Positions 1-7,646 are shown, counted from the stretch's first letter. The stretch is 14,771 nucleotides of DNA from Armatimonadota bacterium (GCA_003695835.1 RFHN01000094.1:1-14771), one strand, 5' to 3'. Numbers and translations are program-made. The notes: generated by a model not told the origin, from the sequence alone.

Positions 1-12
1 AAACGATTCGTG

Positions 13-18
13 TAGAAT
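13..18 (+). promoter_or_regulatory. Possible -10 box (TAGAAT) at the window edge
   Basis: TAGAAT overlaps the first possible ATG (17) of the TMEM14-like gene. If it is a real -10 box, transcription would begin near base 25-26. That is exactly the in-frame GTG at 26, and would give a leaderless message. The -35 region would fall outside the window, so this cannot be confirmed. The same hexamer recurs at 14689. Confidence 0.35.
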
Positions 19-361
19 GGCGGCCGTGGTTTCTTGGGTTACGTTAAGCGCGTTCGTCTACTCCGCGTTGGTGCTGCTTGGAGGCGTGTTCGGCTATCTG
101 AAGGCAGGAAGTACGATGTCGCTCTACTCGTCGATTGCGGCGGCTTTCCTGATCGACATCGGCGCGGTCATCTCCCTCAAGCTTCCCCAGGTTGGTTTCT
201 CCATCGTCGGGGTCGTCGCGGTGGCGCTGTCGGGCTTTTTCCTCTATCGGATTATCGCCGCGAAGAGTCTGATGCCGGGCGTGCCGGCGCTGGTTCTTTC
301 GGTAGCCATGCTGGTGATCCTGGTTGTCGGCCATTTTCTGAACTCGAAGCAGTCACCCTAA
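17..361 (+). CDS. TMEM14 (UPF0136)-like small membrane protein
   Basis: This is a 114-residue, almost wholly hydrophobic protein. About four membrane segments can be drawn, roughly at residues 6-26, 37-53, 59-78 and 86-107. The stretch GGVFGYLKAGS at residues 22-32, followed by SLYSS, is the glycine-rich hallmark of the TMEM14/UPF0136 family. Bacterial members of this family are small inner-membrane proteins without a proven function. The length suits the family. The ATG at 17 lies inside a TAGAAT hexamer, so the in-frame GTG at 26 is an equally good start and would remove only three residues. No Shine-Dalgarno motif is visible, though few upstream bases are present. The next gene starts 21 bases after the stop but has its own -10-like box, so co-transcription is uncertain. 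Confidence 0.8.
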   Translation: MAAVVSWVTLSAFVYSALVLLGGVFGYLKAGSTMSLYSSIAAAFLIDIGAVISLKLPQVGFSIVGVVAVALSGFFLYRIIAAKSLMPGVPALVLSVAMLVILVVGHFLNSKQSP

Positions 362-370
362 GCTGGCGGG

Positions 371-376
371 TAACCT
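371..376 (+). promoter_or_regulatory. Possible -10 box (TAACCT) of a leaderless gene
   Basis: TAACCT lies six bases before the GTG at 383, and there is no Shine-Dalgarno motif in the gap. The spacing puts transcription start at or next to the start codon. This matches the arrangement before the genes that start at 4127 (minus) and 6311. Confidence 0.35.
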
Positions 377-382
377 CGCCTC

Positions 383-1282
383 GTGCTGAAGCCGCTTCAC
401 ACCTCTCCAGGCGCTGCCCTCCGCTCCCTGATGGAGCGGGACACAGTCGTGCTTCCTGGCGTATGGGATGCGATTACGGCACGGATTGCAGCAGCCGCCG
501 GCGCCCCCGCCTTGTATCTCACTGGCGCGGGTGTCACGAACTCCCGCCTCGGCGTTCCTGATGTTGCGCTCCTAACCCTGCTCGAGATGGCGGATCAAGC
601 CCGGAACGTTTGCGACGTCGTGAACGTTCCCGTCATCGCAGACGCGGATACGGGCTATGGCGGTACGTGGAACGTCTTGCGGACGGTGCGCGAATTCGAG
701 CGTGCGGGGCTCGCCGGGTTGCACGTGGAGGACCAGGTGATGCCAAAGAAGTGCGGCCACTTGGACGGCAAGGAGCTCATCTCGAAAGAGGAGATGTGCG
801 CCAAAGTGCGAGCGGCGGTGCATGCGAAGAGCGACGCTTCTTTCCTCATCATTGCGCGGACAGACGCTCGAGGCGTAACCGGTCTGGAGGACGCGATCGA
901 ACGAGCCAACGCCTACGTGGACGCGGGCGCGGATGCGATCTTCCCGGAAGGGCTTCAGTCCAAGGAAGAATTCGCCGCATTTCGGGAGGGCGTAGCGGCT
1001 CCCCTGCTTGCGAACATGACCGAATTCGGCAAGACCCCGCTCATCTCGGTCGAAGAGTTCCGCTCCCTTGGGTACAATCTCGTCATCTTTCCGATGACTG
1101 CGTTTCGGGTGATGATGAAAGCCGTGGAAGAGGTCTACGAGACGCTCTTACGAGAAGGAACGCAGTCTTCACTCATGGGGCGAATGAGGAGCCGGCAGGA
1201 CCTTTACGACCTCATCGAGTACTCGAAGTTTGAAGAGTTGGATGCCTCGTTGGCGCATCCGAAGGCGAACAAGGAGAATTAG
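383..1282 (+). CDS. prpB: 2-methylisocitrate lyase / PEP mutase family enzyme
   Basis: This is a 299-residue cytosolic enzyme of the isocitrate lyase/phosphoenolpyruvate mutase superfamily. Such lyases cleave 2-methylisocitrate to pyruvate and succinate. The metal-binding stretch DADTGYGG is at residues 87-94. The lyase signature KKCGH is at 122-126, with Cys124 as the expected catalytic residue. NMTEFGKTP at 211-219 is typical of methylisocitrate lyases. The length is normal for PrpB (about 290-300). The GTG start is chosen because no ATG stands near the N-terminus and the family alignment begins close to it. The citrate synthase gene follows after 4 bases, which supports a methylcitrate-cycle role. 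Carboxyphosphonoenolpyruvate mutase or oxaloacetate hydrolase activity cannot be excluded from sequence alone. Confidence 0.82.
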   Translation: MLKPLHTSPGAALRSLMERDTVVLPGVWDAITARIAAAAGAPALYLTGAGVTNSRLGVPDVALLTLLEMADQARNVCDVVNVPVIADADTGYGGTWNVLRTVREFERAGLAGLHVEDQVMPKKCGHLDGKELISKEEMCAKVRAAVHAKSDASFLIIARTDARGVTGLEDAIERANAYVDAGADAIFPEGLQSKEEFAAFREGVAAPLLANMTEFGKTPLISVEEFRSLGYNLVIFPMTAFRVMMKAVEEVYETLLREGTQSSLMGRMRSRQDLYDLIEYSKFEELDASLAHPKANKEN

Positions 1283-1286
1283 AAAC

Positions 1287-2426
1287 ATGGCAACAGCAAC
1301 ACCTGAATACAGCCCTGGACTCGCCGGAGTCATCGCAGGGATTTCCAAGATTAGCGACATTGACATCGAGAAGTCGCGCCTGATCTATCGCGGCTACGAC
1401 GTCCACGAGTTGGCGGAGAAAGGGAGCTTCGAAGAGACTGCCTTTCTCTTGCTCTATGGGCACCTTCCGAAGAAGTCGGAGCTGGAAGAGTTCGAGCGAA
1501 CCCTCGCCAGCGAGCGTACGGTGCCCGATTACGTCTATCAAGCGATGGCAGCGGTTCCGGACAACGCTCATCCGATGGATCAGTTGAAGGTCGGTGTACA
1601 GGCGCTCGCGCCCTCCGACCCCGACTATGACGCGGATCCGCTCGATCACGATGCCAACGTTCGCAAGTCGGTTCGTCTGACGGCAAAGATGGGGGCGCTC
1701 GTGGCGAACGGCTGGCGCCTAGCGCACGGTCAGGACGTCATCCAACCCGACCCCGAGTTGAACACGGCGGGCAACTTCCTCTACATGCTGAACGGGCAGA
1801 AGGCGGACGACTACACCGTCAAAACGATTGACACTTCGCTCGTCCTCTACGCAGAGCACGGGTTCAACGCGAGTACGTTCTGCGCCCGCGTCACGGTCTC
1901 CAGTTTGAGCGACATCTACAGCGGCGCAGTGTCCGCCATTGGGACCCTGAAGGGCAAGCTCCATGGCGGGGCGAATGAGAAGGCCATGGAGATGCTGCTC
2001 GAAATCGGCGAGCCGGAAAATGCGGAAAAGTACATTCGCGACAAGCTTGCCAAGAAGGAGCTCATCATGGGGTTCGGCCATCGCGAGTATCGCATCAGCG
2101 ACAGTCGCGCGGGCATCATGAGCCAGATGGGTAAGGAGCTGGGCCGTAGGCTCGGGAACACCAAGTGGGGCGACATCGCCGACATCTGCGAGCGCGTCAT
2201 GAAGGAAGAAAAGAACCTGTTCCCGAACGTGGACTTCCCAGCGGCGTACACGTACTACTTGCTCGGGATTCCGATCCCGCTCTACACTCCCATCTTCGCA
2301 ATTTCGCGAATCACCGGCTGGTGCGCGCACATGATCGAACAGCTCGACAACAACCGCATCATCCGGCCGAAATGCATCTACGACGGCGAATCGCTCCGCC
2401 CGTACGTTCCGATTGACCAGCGGTAA
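1287..2426 (+). CDS. prpC: Citrate synthase / 2-methylcitrate synthase
   Basis: This is a 379-residue enzyme that condenses an acyl-CoA (acetyl- or propionyl-CoA) with oxaloacetate. The conserved catalytic set is intact: His226 in KLHGGANE, His265 in GFGHREYR and Asp316 in NVDFPAA. His191 in EHGFNAS is also present. The C-terminal stretch ITGWCAHMIEQ at 342-352 and NNRIIRP are family hallmarks. The ATG at 1287 has a good AAGGAG motif at 1271-1276, inside the end of the upstream gene; longer in-frame starts reach back into that gene and are rejected. The tight coupling to a methylisocitrate lyase favours 2-methylcitrate synthase (PrpC). The short, hexameric-type length also fits an ordinary citrate synthase, so substrate preference is inferred from context only. 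Confidence 0.87.
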   Translation: MATATPEYSPGLAGVIAGISKISDIDIEKSRLIYRGYDVHELAEKGSFEETAFLLLYGHLPKKSELEEFERTLASERTVPDYVYQAMAAVPDNAHPMDQLKVGVQALAPSDPDYDADPLDHDANVRKSVRLTAKMGALVANGWRLAHGQDVIQPDPELNTAGNFLYMLNGQKADDYTVKTIDTSLVLYAEHGFNASTFCARVTVSSLSDIYSGAVSAIGTLKGKLHGGANEKAMEMLLEIGEPENAEKYIRDKLAKKELIMGFGHREYRISDSRAGIMSQMGKELGRRLGNTKWGDIADICERVMKEEKNLFPNVDFPAAYTYYLLGIPIPLYTPIFAISRITGWCAHMIEQLDNNRIIRPKCIYDGESLRPYVPIDQR

Positions 2427-2439
2427 TCGCCGGGAACAG

Positions 2440-2490
2440 ACTCGCGCTGGGTCGGGCCCTCCCCTCGGGCTCACTCAGCGCGAGTTTTCG
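2440..2490 (+). terminator. Rho-independent terminator after the citrate synthase gene
   Basis: ACTCGCGCTG at 2440-2449 pairs with CAGCGCGAGT at 2476-2485. Further imperfect pairing of the GGGCCC/GGGCTC stretches runs inward to a short loop around 2460-2464. The stem is followed by TTTTCGTTTGTT on the plus strand. It stops transcription arriving from the citrate synthase gene. It overlaps the 3' end of the convergent DUF389 gene, whose stop is at 2475-2477; no T tract exists on the minus-strand side. Confidence 0.75.
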
Positions 2491-4127
2491 TTTGTTCGAG
2501 GTCGCACGACAAGCCGCGTCATCACGACGAGTTGCACTTGCGGGTTGACGTAGCGCCTCAGGTCCGCCTGCAACTGCGCGACCACCTCTGGGGATATGGG
2601 TTCCGGCGCCTCAACGGTCGCGGCTACGGTCCGAACTGACTCTCCCTCGCGATGCGCGATCTCTGTAACCGTCACGCCGGGTAGCGCTTCCAAGCGGCGG
2701 CGGATTGCGGCTTCGAGGCGATCGCGGATCGCCTGCTCTTCCGGGCTTATTGGCGGCGGCTTCGGACCTTCCGGCACGTAGAGCCACCCTTTTGCATCCG
2801 CAGATCTGGAGAGAACCGTCCTGACTTCGGCTGCCACCGGTCTGCCTAACAGCTGGGAGAGGCTGCTCTCCATGTCGTTCACCTGTTGAGGGGTGATCGG
2901 CTCAGGCGCAGCGACGGTAGCCTGAACCCTCAAAGAATTGCCGTCCTCCGAGTGGGCAACATCCACGAGTGAGGCTCCCGAGATCCCACTTAGGTAGGAC
3001 TGGATGCCTTCGGTGATCCGCTTCGCGATTTCCGCGTCCCTTCGCAAGCGCTCACTCTGCTCTAGCTCAGAGGGCAGCGCGAAGACGGGACCGTTCGCAT
3101 CGGCGTCTTGCGACTGGATCGAACGAACGATCAAGTAGATGGCCTGATTCGTCTTCCGCTCCAAGAGCTTCTGGAGGGCGTCAATCTCGGAAGTCGTCAG
3201 GGGCTTGGGCGTTAGGACGGAAACCACGACGTCCCAACGTCCATCGGCGTGGCCGAGAGAGAGGATCTCCTCGAGACGGCTGCCCGACCTCCGAGCAAAC
3301 TCCTCCGTGAGGACGTTCTGAATCGTTGTGCGCAGGCGGCCTTCGGCGCTGACCCTTTGGAGCGTTATAGTTAGGTACCACCCCATCAACGCAATCGCAA
3401 CGATCGAAGGCGCAAATCGCATGACGAAACGAAACGGGCCAACCTCCTTGACTTCCCTTTCCGCGCCCAGGTTGTAGAGGAAGAACACCACGCACCCGGC
3501 CAGCTGAATGCCGAAGAGGTTGGTGAGAAACAGAAGGAAGGCGCCGGCCCCAAGCTCCAGCGATCCACGCGCCAAGAAAAGCCCGCACGTCGCCAGCGGC
3601 GGCGCAAGCGCAACGGACACGGCAACGCCCGGAAGGGCCGTCGCAACCTTGGGATTTGCCAACGCATAGGCGCCTGCCAAGCCGGACGCGACGGCGATAA
3701 AGAGATCGTAAAGGGTCGGCGCTGTGCGACCGAACATCTCTGACCCGGGCTGCATGCTCATCGGCACAAGGCCAATGAGCATGGCGACTCCGACTGTAAG
3801 AACGATTCCCAGTGCCGTCGAGAAGATCGCGCGTCTGAGCAGGGGGAGATTGCCCGAAATCAGGGCGAGGGAGATCCCAAAGATCGGCCCCATGAGTGGA
3901 GCCACGAGCATGGCGCCAATCACGACCGCCGTGCTGTTTGCGAGAAGTCCGTACGATGCGATGATCGTCGAGAGGACAATAAGAATGTAAAAGCGCGAGG
4001 ACGGAGTGGAACCGTCTCGGATCTCGAGGTAGACCTGCTGGCGCTCTTCTCGCGTAAGGCGGCCTCGCAAAAGGTGCCAAAAACGCCCCGGCGGTGCGTC
4101 TACCTGCGCGACCGTGCTTTCAGCCAC
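2475..4127 (-). CDS. DUF389 membrane protein with three tandem C-terminal domains
   Basis: This is a 550-residue inner-membrane protein. Residues 45-257 are a hydrophobic core of about six to seven segments. NSTAVVIGAMLVAPLMGPI at 64-82 is the DUF389 hallmark. The biochemical role of DUF389 proteins is unknown. Residues 266-543 are soluble and hold three copies of an 75-85-residue unit (about 266-338, 363-440 and 467-543). Each runs helix, strand with HxEG/HxDG-like turn, V-x-A-T-V-x-A-PxPI, helix, strand. Copies 2 and 3 are plainly alike: AATVEAPEPISPEVV against QATVAAPEPITPQQV. They are joined by a proline-rich linker (PEGPKPPPISPEE). The start is GTG, six bases after a perfect TATAAT, with no Shine-Dalgarno motif, suggesting a leaderless message. 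The gene converges on citrate synthase and diverges from the secreted-protein gene at 4238. Confidence 0.85.
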   Translation of the reverse strand: MAESTVAQVDAPPGRFWHLLRGRLTREERQQVYLEIRDGSTPSSRFYILIVLSTIIASYGLLANSTAVVIGAMLVAPLMGPIFGISLALISGNLPLLRRAIFSTALGIVLTVGVAMLIGLVPMSMQPGSEMFGRTAPTLYDLFIAVASGLAGAYALANPKVATALPGVAVSVALAPPLATCGLFLARGSLELGAGAFLLFLTNLFGIQLAGCVVFFLYNLGAEREVKEVGPFRFVMRFAPSIVAIALMGWYLTITLQRVSAEGRLRTTIQNVLTEEFARRSGSRLEEILSLGHADGRWDVVVSVLTPKPLTTSEIDALQKLLERKTNQAIYLIVRSIQSQDADANGPVFALPSELEQSERLRRDAEIAKRITEGIQSYLSGISGASLVDVAHSEDGNSLRVQATVAAPEPITPQQVNDMESSLSQLLGRPVAAEVRTVLSRSADAKGWLYVPEGPKPPPISPEEQAIRDRLEAAIRRRLEALPGVTVTEIAHREGESVRTVAATVEAPEPISPEVVAQLQADLRRYVNPQVQLVVMTRLVVRPRTNENSR

Positions 4128-4133
4128 GCCGGG

Positions 4134-4139
4134 ATTATA
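4134..4139 (-). promoter_or_regulatory. -10 box (TATAAT) of the DUF389 gene
   Basis: Read on the minus strand, a consensus TATAAT stands six bases before the GTG start at 4127, with TTGTC just upstream. No convincing -35 is seen at 16-18 bases; TTTCTC is the nearest candidate. The spacing implies that transcription begins at the start codon. Confidence 0.55.
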
Positions 4140-4199
4140 GACAAGGCGGATTGAGGAGAAACTCGGAACGATCGGGACTCACCGGGCGTCAGGACCTAA

Positions 4200-4231
4200 G
4201 TGCCTCGCGCAAGTCGCCAGGCACGAGGAGG
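4200..4231 (+). promoter_or_regulatory. Inverted repeat abutting the ribosome binding site
   Basis: GTGCCT at 4200-4205 pairs with AGGCAC at 4219-4224 around a 13-base loop. Alternatively, CCTCG at 4203-4207 pairs with CGAGG at 4224-4228, which would cover part of the GAGGAGG Shine-Dalgarno motif at 4225-4231. It could be an operator or a hairpin tuning translation of the secreted protein, or chance in GC-rich DNA. Confidence 0.25.
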
Positions 4232-4237
4232 AAAACA

Positions 4238-6202
4238 ATGACCATCTTGGCGATTATCGCCACGACGGTGGTGATGGTACAAGGGAGCACGCCCCCGAGC
4301 GTGCCCAAAGACGGAATCCCCCAAGGTAAAGGCTTTACGCTTCTTGACGAGAAGTTCTCGCAAGTGAAGTCGGTTACCCCCGATTCCTCTGTTCCCGGCG
4401 GTCGAAGGGTCACCATGCGGTGGCTGTGGTGGACCGTGTATGTACGCCCAACGGGAAACAGCCGAATCACGACGTCTACGACATGTAAGAACGACTGCAC
4501 CAAGCCAGGAGCGCACGGCCACCCTGGCGAATGCAGCGTTGGAACTTGTGCTGTTGCGTGCGAAGTGAAGTCCCACGATGTCGAGATTGAGTCTGCGACG
4601 TCGTCCGCCGCGACGACGTCCGTGCGAAAAGCAGTCGAACGAGCTGTCACAGTCATGGACAAGATTGTCGCGGAAGCCGGCGTCTCCTATGGGCCTTTCA
4701 GTGCAAAGGTCGAGGGAACGCACGAGCGTACGGAGACCAGGAAGGAATCGTGGGAACAGACCATCTCGGCGACGATCCAGAGTTCGGTCGGTGGCTCGAG
4801 CAAAGTGTCGCTCGGTCATTTCAATAAAGAGCCCTGCGGCAAAGAGACAAGGTACTACGGTACGCGCGAGTACGAGCTTCGGTTGCTCTGCCAAGTCGTG
4901 GAGCAGGACTACTACAGCGAGGATTGGATCATCGGCGGCACTGGCGTTCTTCCCGGTAGCAGACTGAAAGCGACGGGAAAAGCAACGTTCGTCGGGAGGA
5001 TCTCCGACGAACAGATCGGGACGTACCAGATTCCGAGCGACGAGCCTGTTGCCTCGAAGAAGATTCCGCTCTGCCGGTGCAGCAAGCCGGTGACGACACC
5101 TCCCCCTGGGGGTGACACCACCCCGCCACCCGGAGGCGACCAATCTCCCCCTGCTGGCGGTGGAGGACAAGGTGCCCAGAAGACGGGAAACCTGCCTCGG
5201 CACGTCCAGCGGTTCGTCGTAACACCTACGCCGGACGAGAGTCTGTACGTAAGTAATCCGTTCAATACGAAGATCCTGTGTGCCTACGCTGACGTCGTCG
5301 TCGAGATTGAGCCAGGTGAACAGAAGCTCATTGACACGGACCAAACGAACACTTCTGTTCTTCTCTCAACGGCTGCAGGAGCCGCGCTGTTCGGAATCAT
5401 CATAGATGGATCCGGACGGAGCGAGCAGGTTCAGGTTAGCCCAGTAAAAGCCATCCAACAGACGATCGAACCCATTGAAGATGTGGCACCAGTCGTCTCT
5501 GTGCAACCTGAACAGACGGTTGACCTGGGCTGGCCCGCGACCGATGCACCGAGGGACACGCCAAACGTGCCCCAACCGGAGACAGAGAGCCCGTTGAAGG
5601 CGGTCCTCACGGGAGGTGTTCCTCTCGGAACGATCAACGCGCTGGGCGACTCCAGCGGTGTAATACAGGCGGTTGGCTCATTCCCGTCAGGCAGCGAGTT
5701 CTCGCTTGCGGAAGGGACGAAGCGAGTTGCCTGCAACACGCTCTTCGAGGTCCGCGAAGGCGAGACAGTAAAGTCTGCATACTTCTACTGTCCCGACGTG
5801 GCGGGCTTTGAGCGGCCGCAGCTGACCGTGACAAATGCCGACGGCGAAACCATCGCCACCAGCCCGCCCATGGAAGTCGTTCGCCCTCAGATCCAATCCA
5901 ACCTCGAACCACGGGACGGGCCGCCAGGAAGCCAAGCGACGCTCGTGATCGACTGCCGGGAGGTACTGGCCATGCTGTCTCTCGAAGGCATGGGCGACGC
6001 TGACGAGTTTGATGTCGTTCTCGATTATTCAAACTCAGGTGGAGCCTCGGGACCTGAGCGGGTGCCCATGGACGCTTCCGGCATCGTCCGTGTCGCCGTG
6101 CAAAGAGGCAGTGCCCCCGGAGGCTTCCAAGTAGGCATCGGGATAGCCAGGCGTGCAGGTGTTTCCCTGCTGGTGCCGGCCCTTTGCTGCTCGGCACAGT
6201 AG
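4238..6202 (+). CDS. Large secreted protein of unknown function
   Basis: This is a 654-residue protein that I do not recognise. A short hydrophobic signal (ILAIIATTVVMVQG, residues 3-16) sits at the N-terminus without strong positive charge. Residues 83-108 hold a cysteine cluster (CKNDC, CSVGTCAVAC), and further Cys occur at 200, 218, 279 and 281. Residues 110-270 are rich in Ser/Thr and beta-like. A low-complexity linker at 287-310 repeats TPPPGGD. The C-terminal part (about 320-654) looks like beta-sandwich material: LTVTNADGETIATSPP at 529-544 resembles an Ig-like strand pair. The ATG at 4238 is chosen because GAGGAGG at 4225-4231 stands six bases before it and a signal sequence follows at once; the longer in-frame extension to 4094 lacks both. 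Cysteines suggest an oxidised, extracytoplasmic protein. Nothing in the neighbours explains its job. Confidence 0.75.
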   Translation: MTILAIIATTVVMVQGSTPPSVPKDGIPQGKGFTLLDEKFSQVKSVTPDSSVPGGRRVTMRWLWWTVYVRPTGNSRITTSTTCKNDCTKPGAHGHPGECSVGTCAVACEVKSHDVEIESATSSAATTSVRKAVERAVTVMDKIVAEAGVSYGPFSAKVEGTHERTETRKESWEQTISATIQSSVGGSSKVSLGHFNKEPCGKETRYYGTREYELRLLCQVVEQDYYSEDWIIGGTGVLPGSRLKATGKATFVGRISDEQIGTYQIPSDEPVASKKIPLCRCSKPVTTPPPGGDTTPPPGGDQSPPAGGGGQGAQKTGNLPRHVQRFVVTPTPDESLYVSNPFNTKILCAYADVVVEIEPGEQKLIDTDQTNTSVLLSTAAGAALFGIIIDGSGRSEQVQVSPVKAIQQTIEPIEDVAPVVSVQPEQTVDLGWPATDAPRDTPNVPQPETESPLKAVLTGGVPLGTINALGDSSGVIQAVGSFPSGSEFSLAEGTKRVACNTLFEVREGETVKSAYFYCPDVAGFERPQLTVTNADGETIATSPPMEVVRPQIQSNLEPRDGPPGSQATLVIDCREVLAMLSLEGMGDADEFDVVLDYSNSGGASGPERVPMDASGIVRVAVQRGSAPGGFQVGIGIARRAGVSLLVPALCCSAQ

Positions 6203-6310
6203 CAACGAGGAGTCACGCCTCCCTCGCGACCAGGCTGTCGCGGGGGGCACCACCCGATTAGGACGCGAAGAGGGCCCCCCAGCACAGCTCGAAGGGGTAC
6301 GCTCCGCACG
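6203..6310 (+). other. Intergenic gap with a long-loop inverted repeat
   Basis: GGGGGGC at 6242-6248 can pair with GCCCCCC at 6274-6280 around a 25-base loop, and a smaller GCGAC/GTCGC pair lies just before it. There is no following T tract, so a rho-independent terminator is not supported. The gap also contains the candidate -10 box for purB. Confidence 0.3.
6298..6303 (+). promoter_or_regulatory. Possible -10 box (TACGCT) of purB
   Basis: TACGCT lies seven bases before the ATG at 6311, the same spacing as for three other genes here. The nearest purine-rich stretch (AAGGGG, 6292-6297) is 13 bases away, too far for a good Shine-Dalgarno site. The match to TATAAT is poor, so this rests mainly on the shared spacing. 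Confidence 0.3.
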
Positions 6311-7615
6311 ATGATCGCCCGTTACAGTACCGAAGCGATGAATCGAATCTGGAGCGAGCAAGCCCGTACCGAGACGTGGCTCCGAGTCGAGCTTGCGATC
6401 TGCGAAGCGGCGGAAAAGCATGGGAAGATCCCCGCCGGAACGACCGAGGCCATCCGATCCAAGGCGAAGTTTGACCTCGCCCGCATGGCGGAACTGGAGA
6501 AGGAAACGCGCCACGACTTGATGGCCTTCGTCCGCAATGTGTCCGAAAACGTGGGAGAGCCGGGTCGGTACTTCCACTATGGTGTGACTTCGTATGACGT
6601 GATTGACACGAGCCTTGCGCTCATGATGCGCGAATCGCTCGAGCACGTAATCGAGTCCCTCGGCAAACTCCGGAAGGTCGTCCGTCGTTTGATGCTGGCA
6701 CACAAAGACACTCCGATGATCGGCCGGACACACGGAATTCATGCCGAGCCCATCACGTTCGGTTATAAGGCGGCGTCCTGGCTCACCGAGCTGCGTCGCT
6801 CGTCGAAGCGCTTACGCCAGTGCCTGAAGGAGATATCGGTGGGCAAGGTGAGCGGGCCAGTGGGCGTTCGAGGAGTCTTGGGGCCGGAGGTGGAAGAGGA
6901 GGCGTGCCGGATTCTCGGCTTGCGCCCGGATCCGATCTCCACGCAGATCGTTTCCCGAGATCGGCATGCGACGGTGGTGAACGCTCTCGCGGTGCTGGGC
7001 GCCACGCTCGAGCGAATCGCTACGGAGCTGAGAAACCTGCAGAGAACGGAGATTCTGGAGGTACAGGAAGAGTTCGCGGCAGGTCAAACGGGTAGCAGCG
7101 CCATGCCGCACAAGCGCAATCCGTGGCACAGCGAGACCGTGTGCGGATTAGCTCGCGTGCTTCGCTCGAACGCCATGGCAATGATGGAATCCATCGCGAC
7201 CTGGCACGAGAGAGACCTCACGAATTCGAGTGTGGAACGAATCATCCTCCCCGATTCTTTCCACCTCATTGATTTCATGTTGAACCGCGTGCGCAAGATC
7301 CTCGAAGGACTCGAAGTGCGCGCTGACAATATGAAGCGAAATCTCAAACTGATGGGCGACCTGGTCTACAGCGAACACCTGATGATCGCCCTGATCGGAA
7401 AAGGACTCTCTCGCGAAGCCGCATATAAGGTCGCGCAGAGAAACGCAGCACGAGCTTGGGAAGGCGAAGACTTTCGCAAGTGTGTGGAATCGGATCCGGA
7501 AGTTCAGGCTCACCTTACCCCTGACGAGCTGGAACAGGTGTTCAGCCTCGAGCACCACCTCCGCCATGTAGGCCCCGCCATCCAACGAGTCGCCGACGCC
7601 CGATCCCTCTGTTGA
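6311..7615 (+). CDS. purB: Adenylosuccinate lyase
   Basis: This is a 434-residue enzyme of the fumarase/aspartase superfamily. It removes fumarate from adenylosuccinate and from SAICAR in purine synthesis. The length is typical of the bacterial form. RHDLMAF at 67-73 holds the conserved His68. HYGVTSYDVIDT at 89-100 and GRTHGIHAEP at 138-147 (His141) line the active site. The signature loop GSSAMPHKRNP at 261-271 carries the catalytic serine. One small oddity is SGPVGVRGVLGPEVE at 181-195, where most family members have a GTYA-like sequence after the glycine-valine-glycine turn. The ATG start gives a normal N-terminus (IARYSTEAMNRIWSEQ). It appears monocistronic: a secreted-protein gene precedes it and a tRNA gene follows. 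Confidence 0.95.
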   Translation: MIARYSTEAMNRIWSEQARTETWLRVELAICEAAEKHGKIPAGTTEAIRSKAKFDLARMAELEKETRHDLMAFVRNVSENVGEPGRYFHYGVTSYDVIDTSLALMMRESLEHVIESLGKLRKVVRRLMLAHKDTPMIGRTHGIHAEPITFGYKAASWLTELRRSSKRLRQCLKEISVGKVSGPVGVRGVLGPEVEEEACRILGLRPDPISTQIVSRDRHATVVNALAVLGATLERIATELRNLQRTEILEVQEEFAAGQTGSSAMPHKRNPWHSETVCGLARVLRSNAMAMMESIATWHERDLTNSSVERIILPDSFHLIDFMLNRVRKILEGLEVRADNMKRNLKLMGDLVYSEHLMIALIGKGLSREAAYKVAQRNAARAWEGEDFRKCVESDPEVQAHLTPDELEQVFSLEHHLRHVGPAIQRVADARSLC

Positions 7616-7637
7616 GGCAAGTGGGTTCAGGTATTCT
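7609..7637 (+). promoter_or_regulatory. Probable promoter of the tRNA-Arg gene
   Basis: TATTCT at 7632-7637 fits a -10 box, with CTGTTG at 7609-7614 as a -35 box at 17-base spacing. Transcription would start about 7644, only a few bases before the mature tRNA 5' end at 7647. The -35 overlaps the purB stop codon. Confidence 0.4.
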
Positions 7638-7646
7638 TTCGTTCCC

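Noticed and set aside
1719..2474. A 251-codon minus-strand open frame opposite the citrate synthase gene
   Set aside because: The plus strand carries an intact, motif-complete enzyme over the same bases, and the antisense product resembles nothing.
4560..5060. Pore-forming toxin (aerolysin/ETX-like) fold in the secreted protein, suggested by Ser/Thr-rich alternating strands
   Set aside because: The resemblance is only in composition; no family motif could be pointed to.
4196..5344. A 382-codon minus-strand open frame opposite the secreted-protein gene
   Set aside because: It is Arg/Leu-rich and of low complexity, with no motif, and is fully antisense to a gene with a good ribosome site and signal peptide. 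It is a GC-rich shadow frame.
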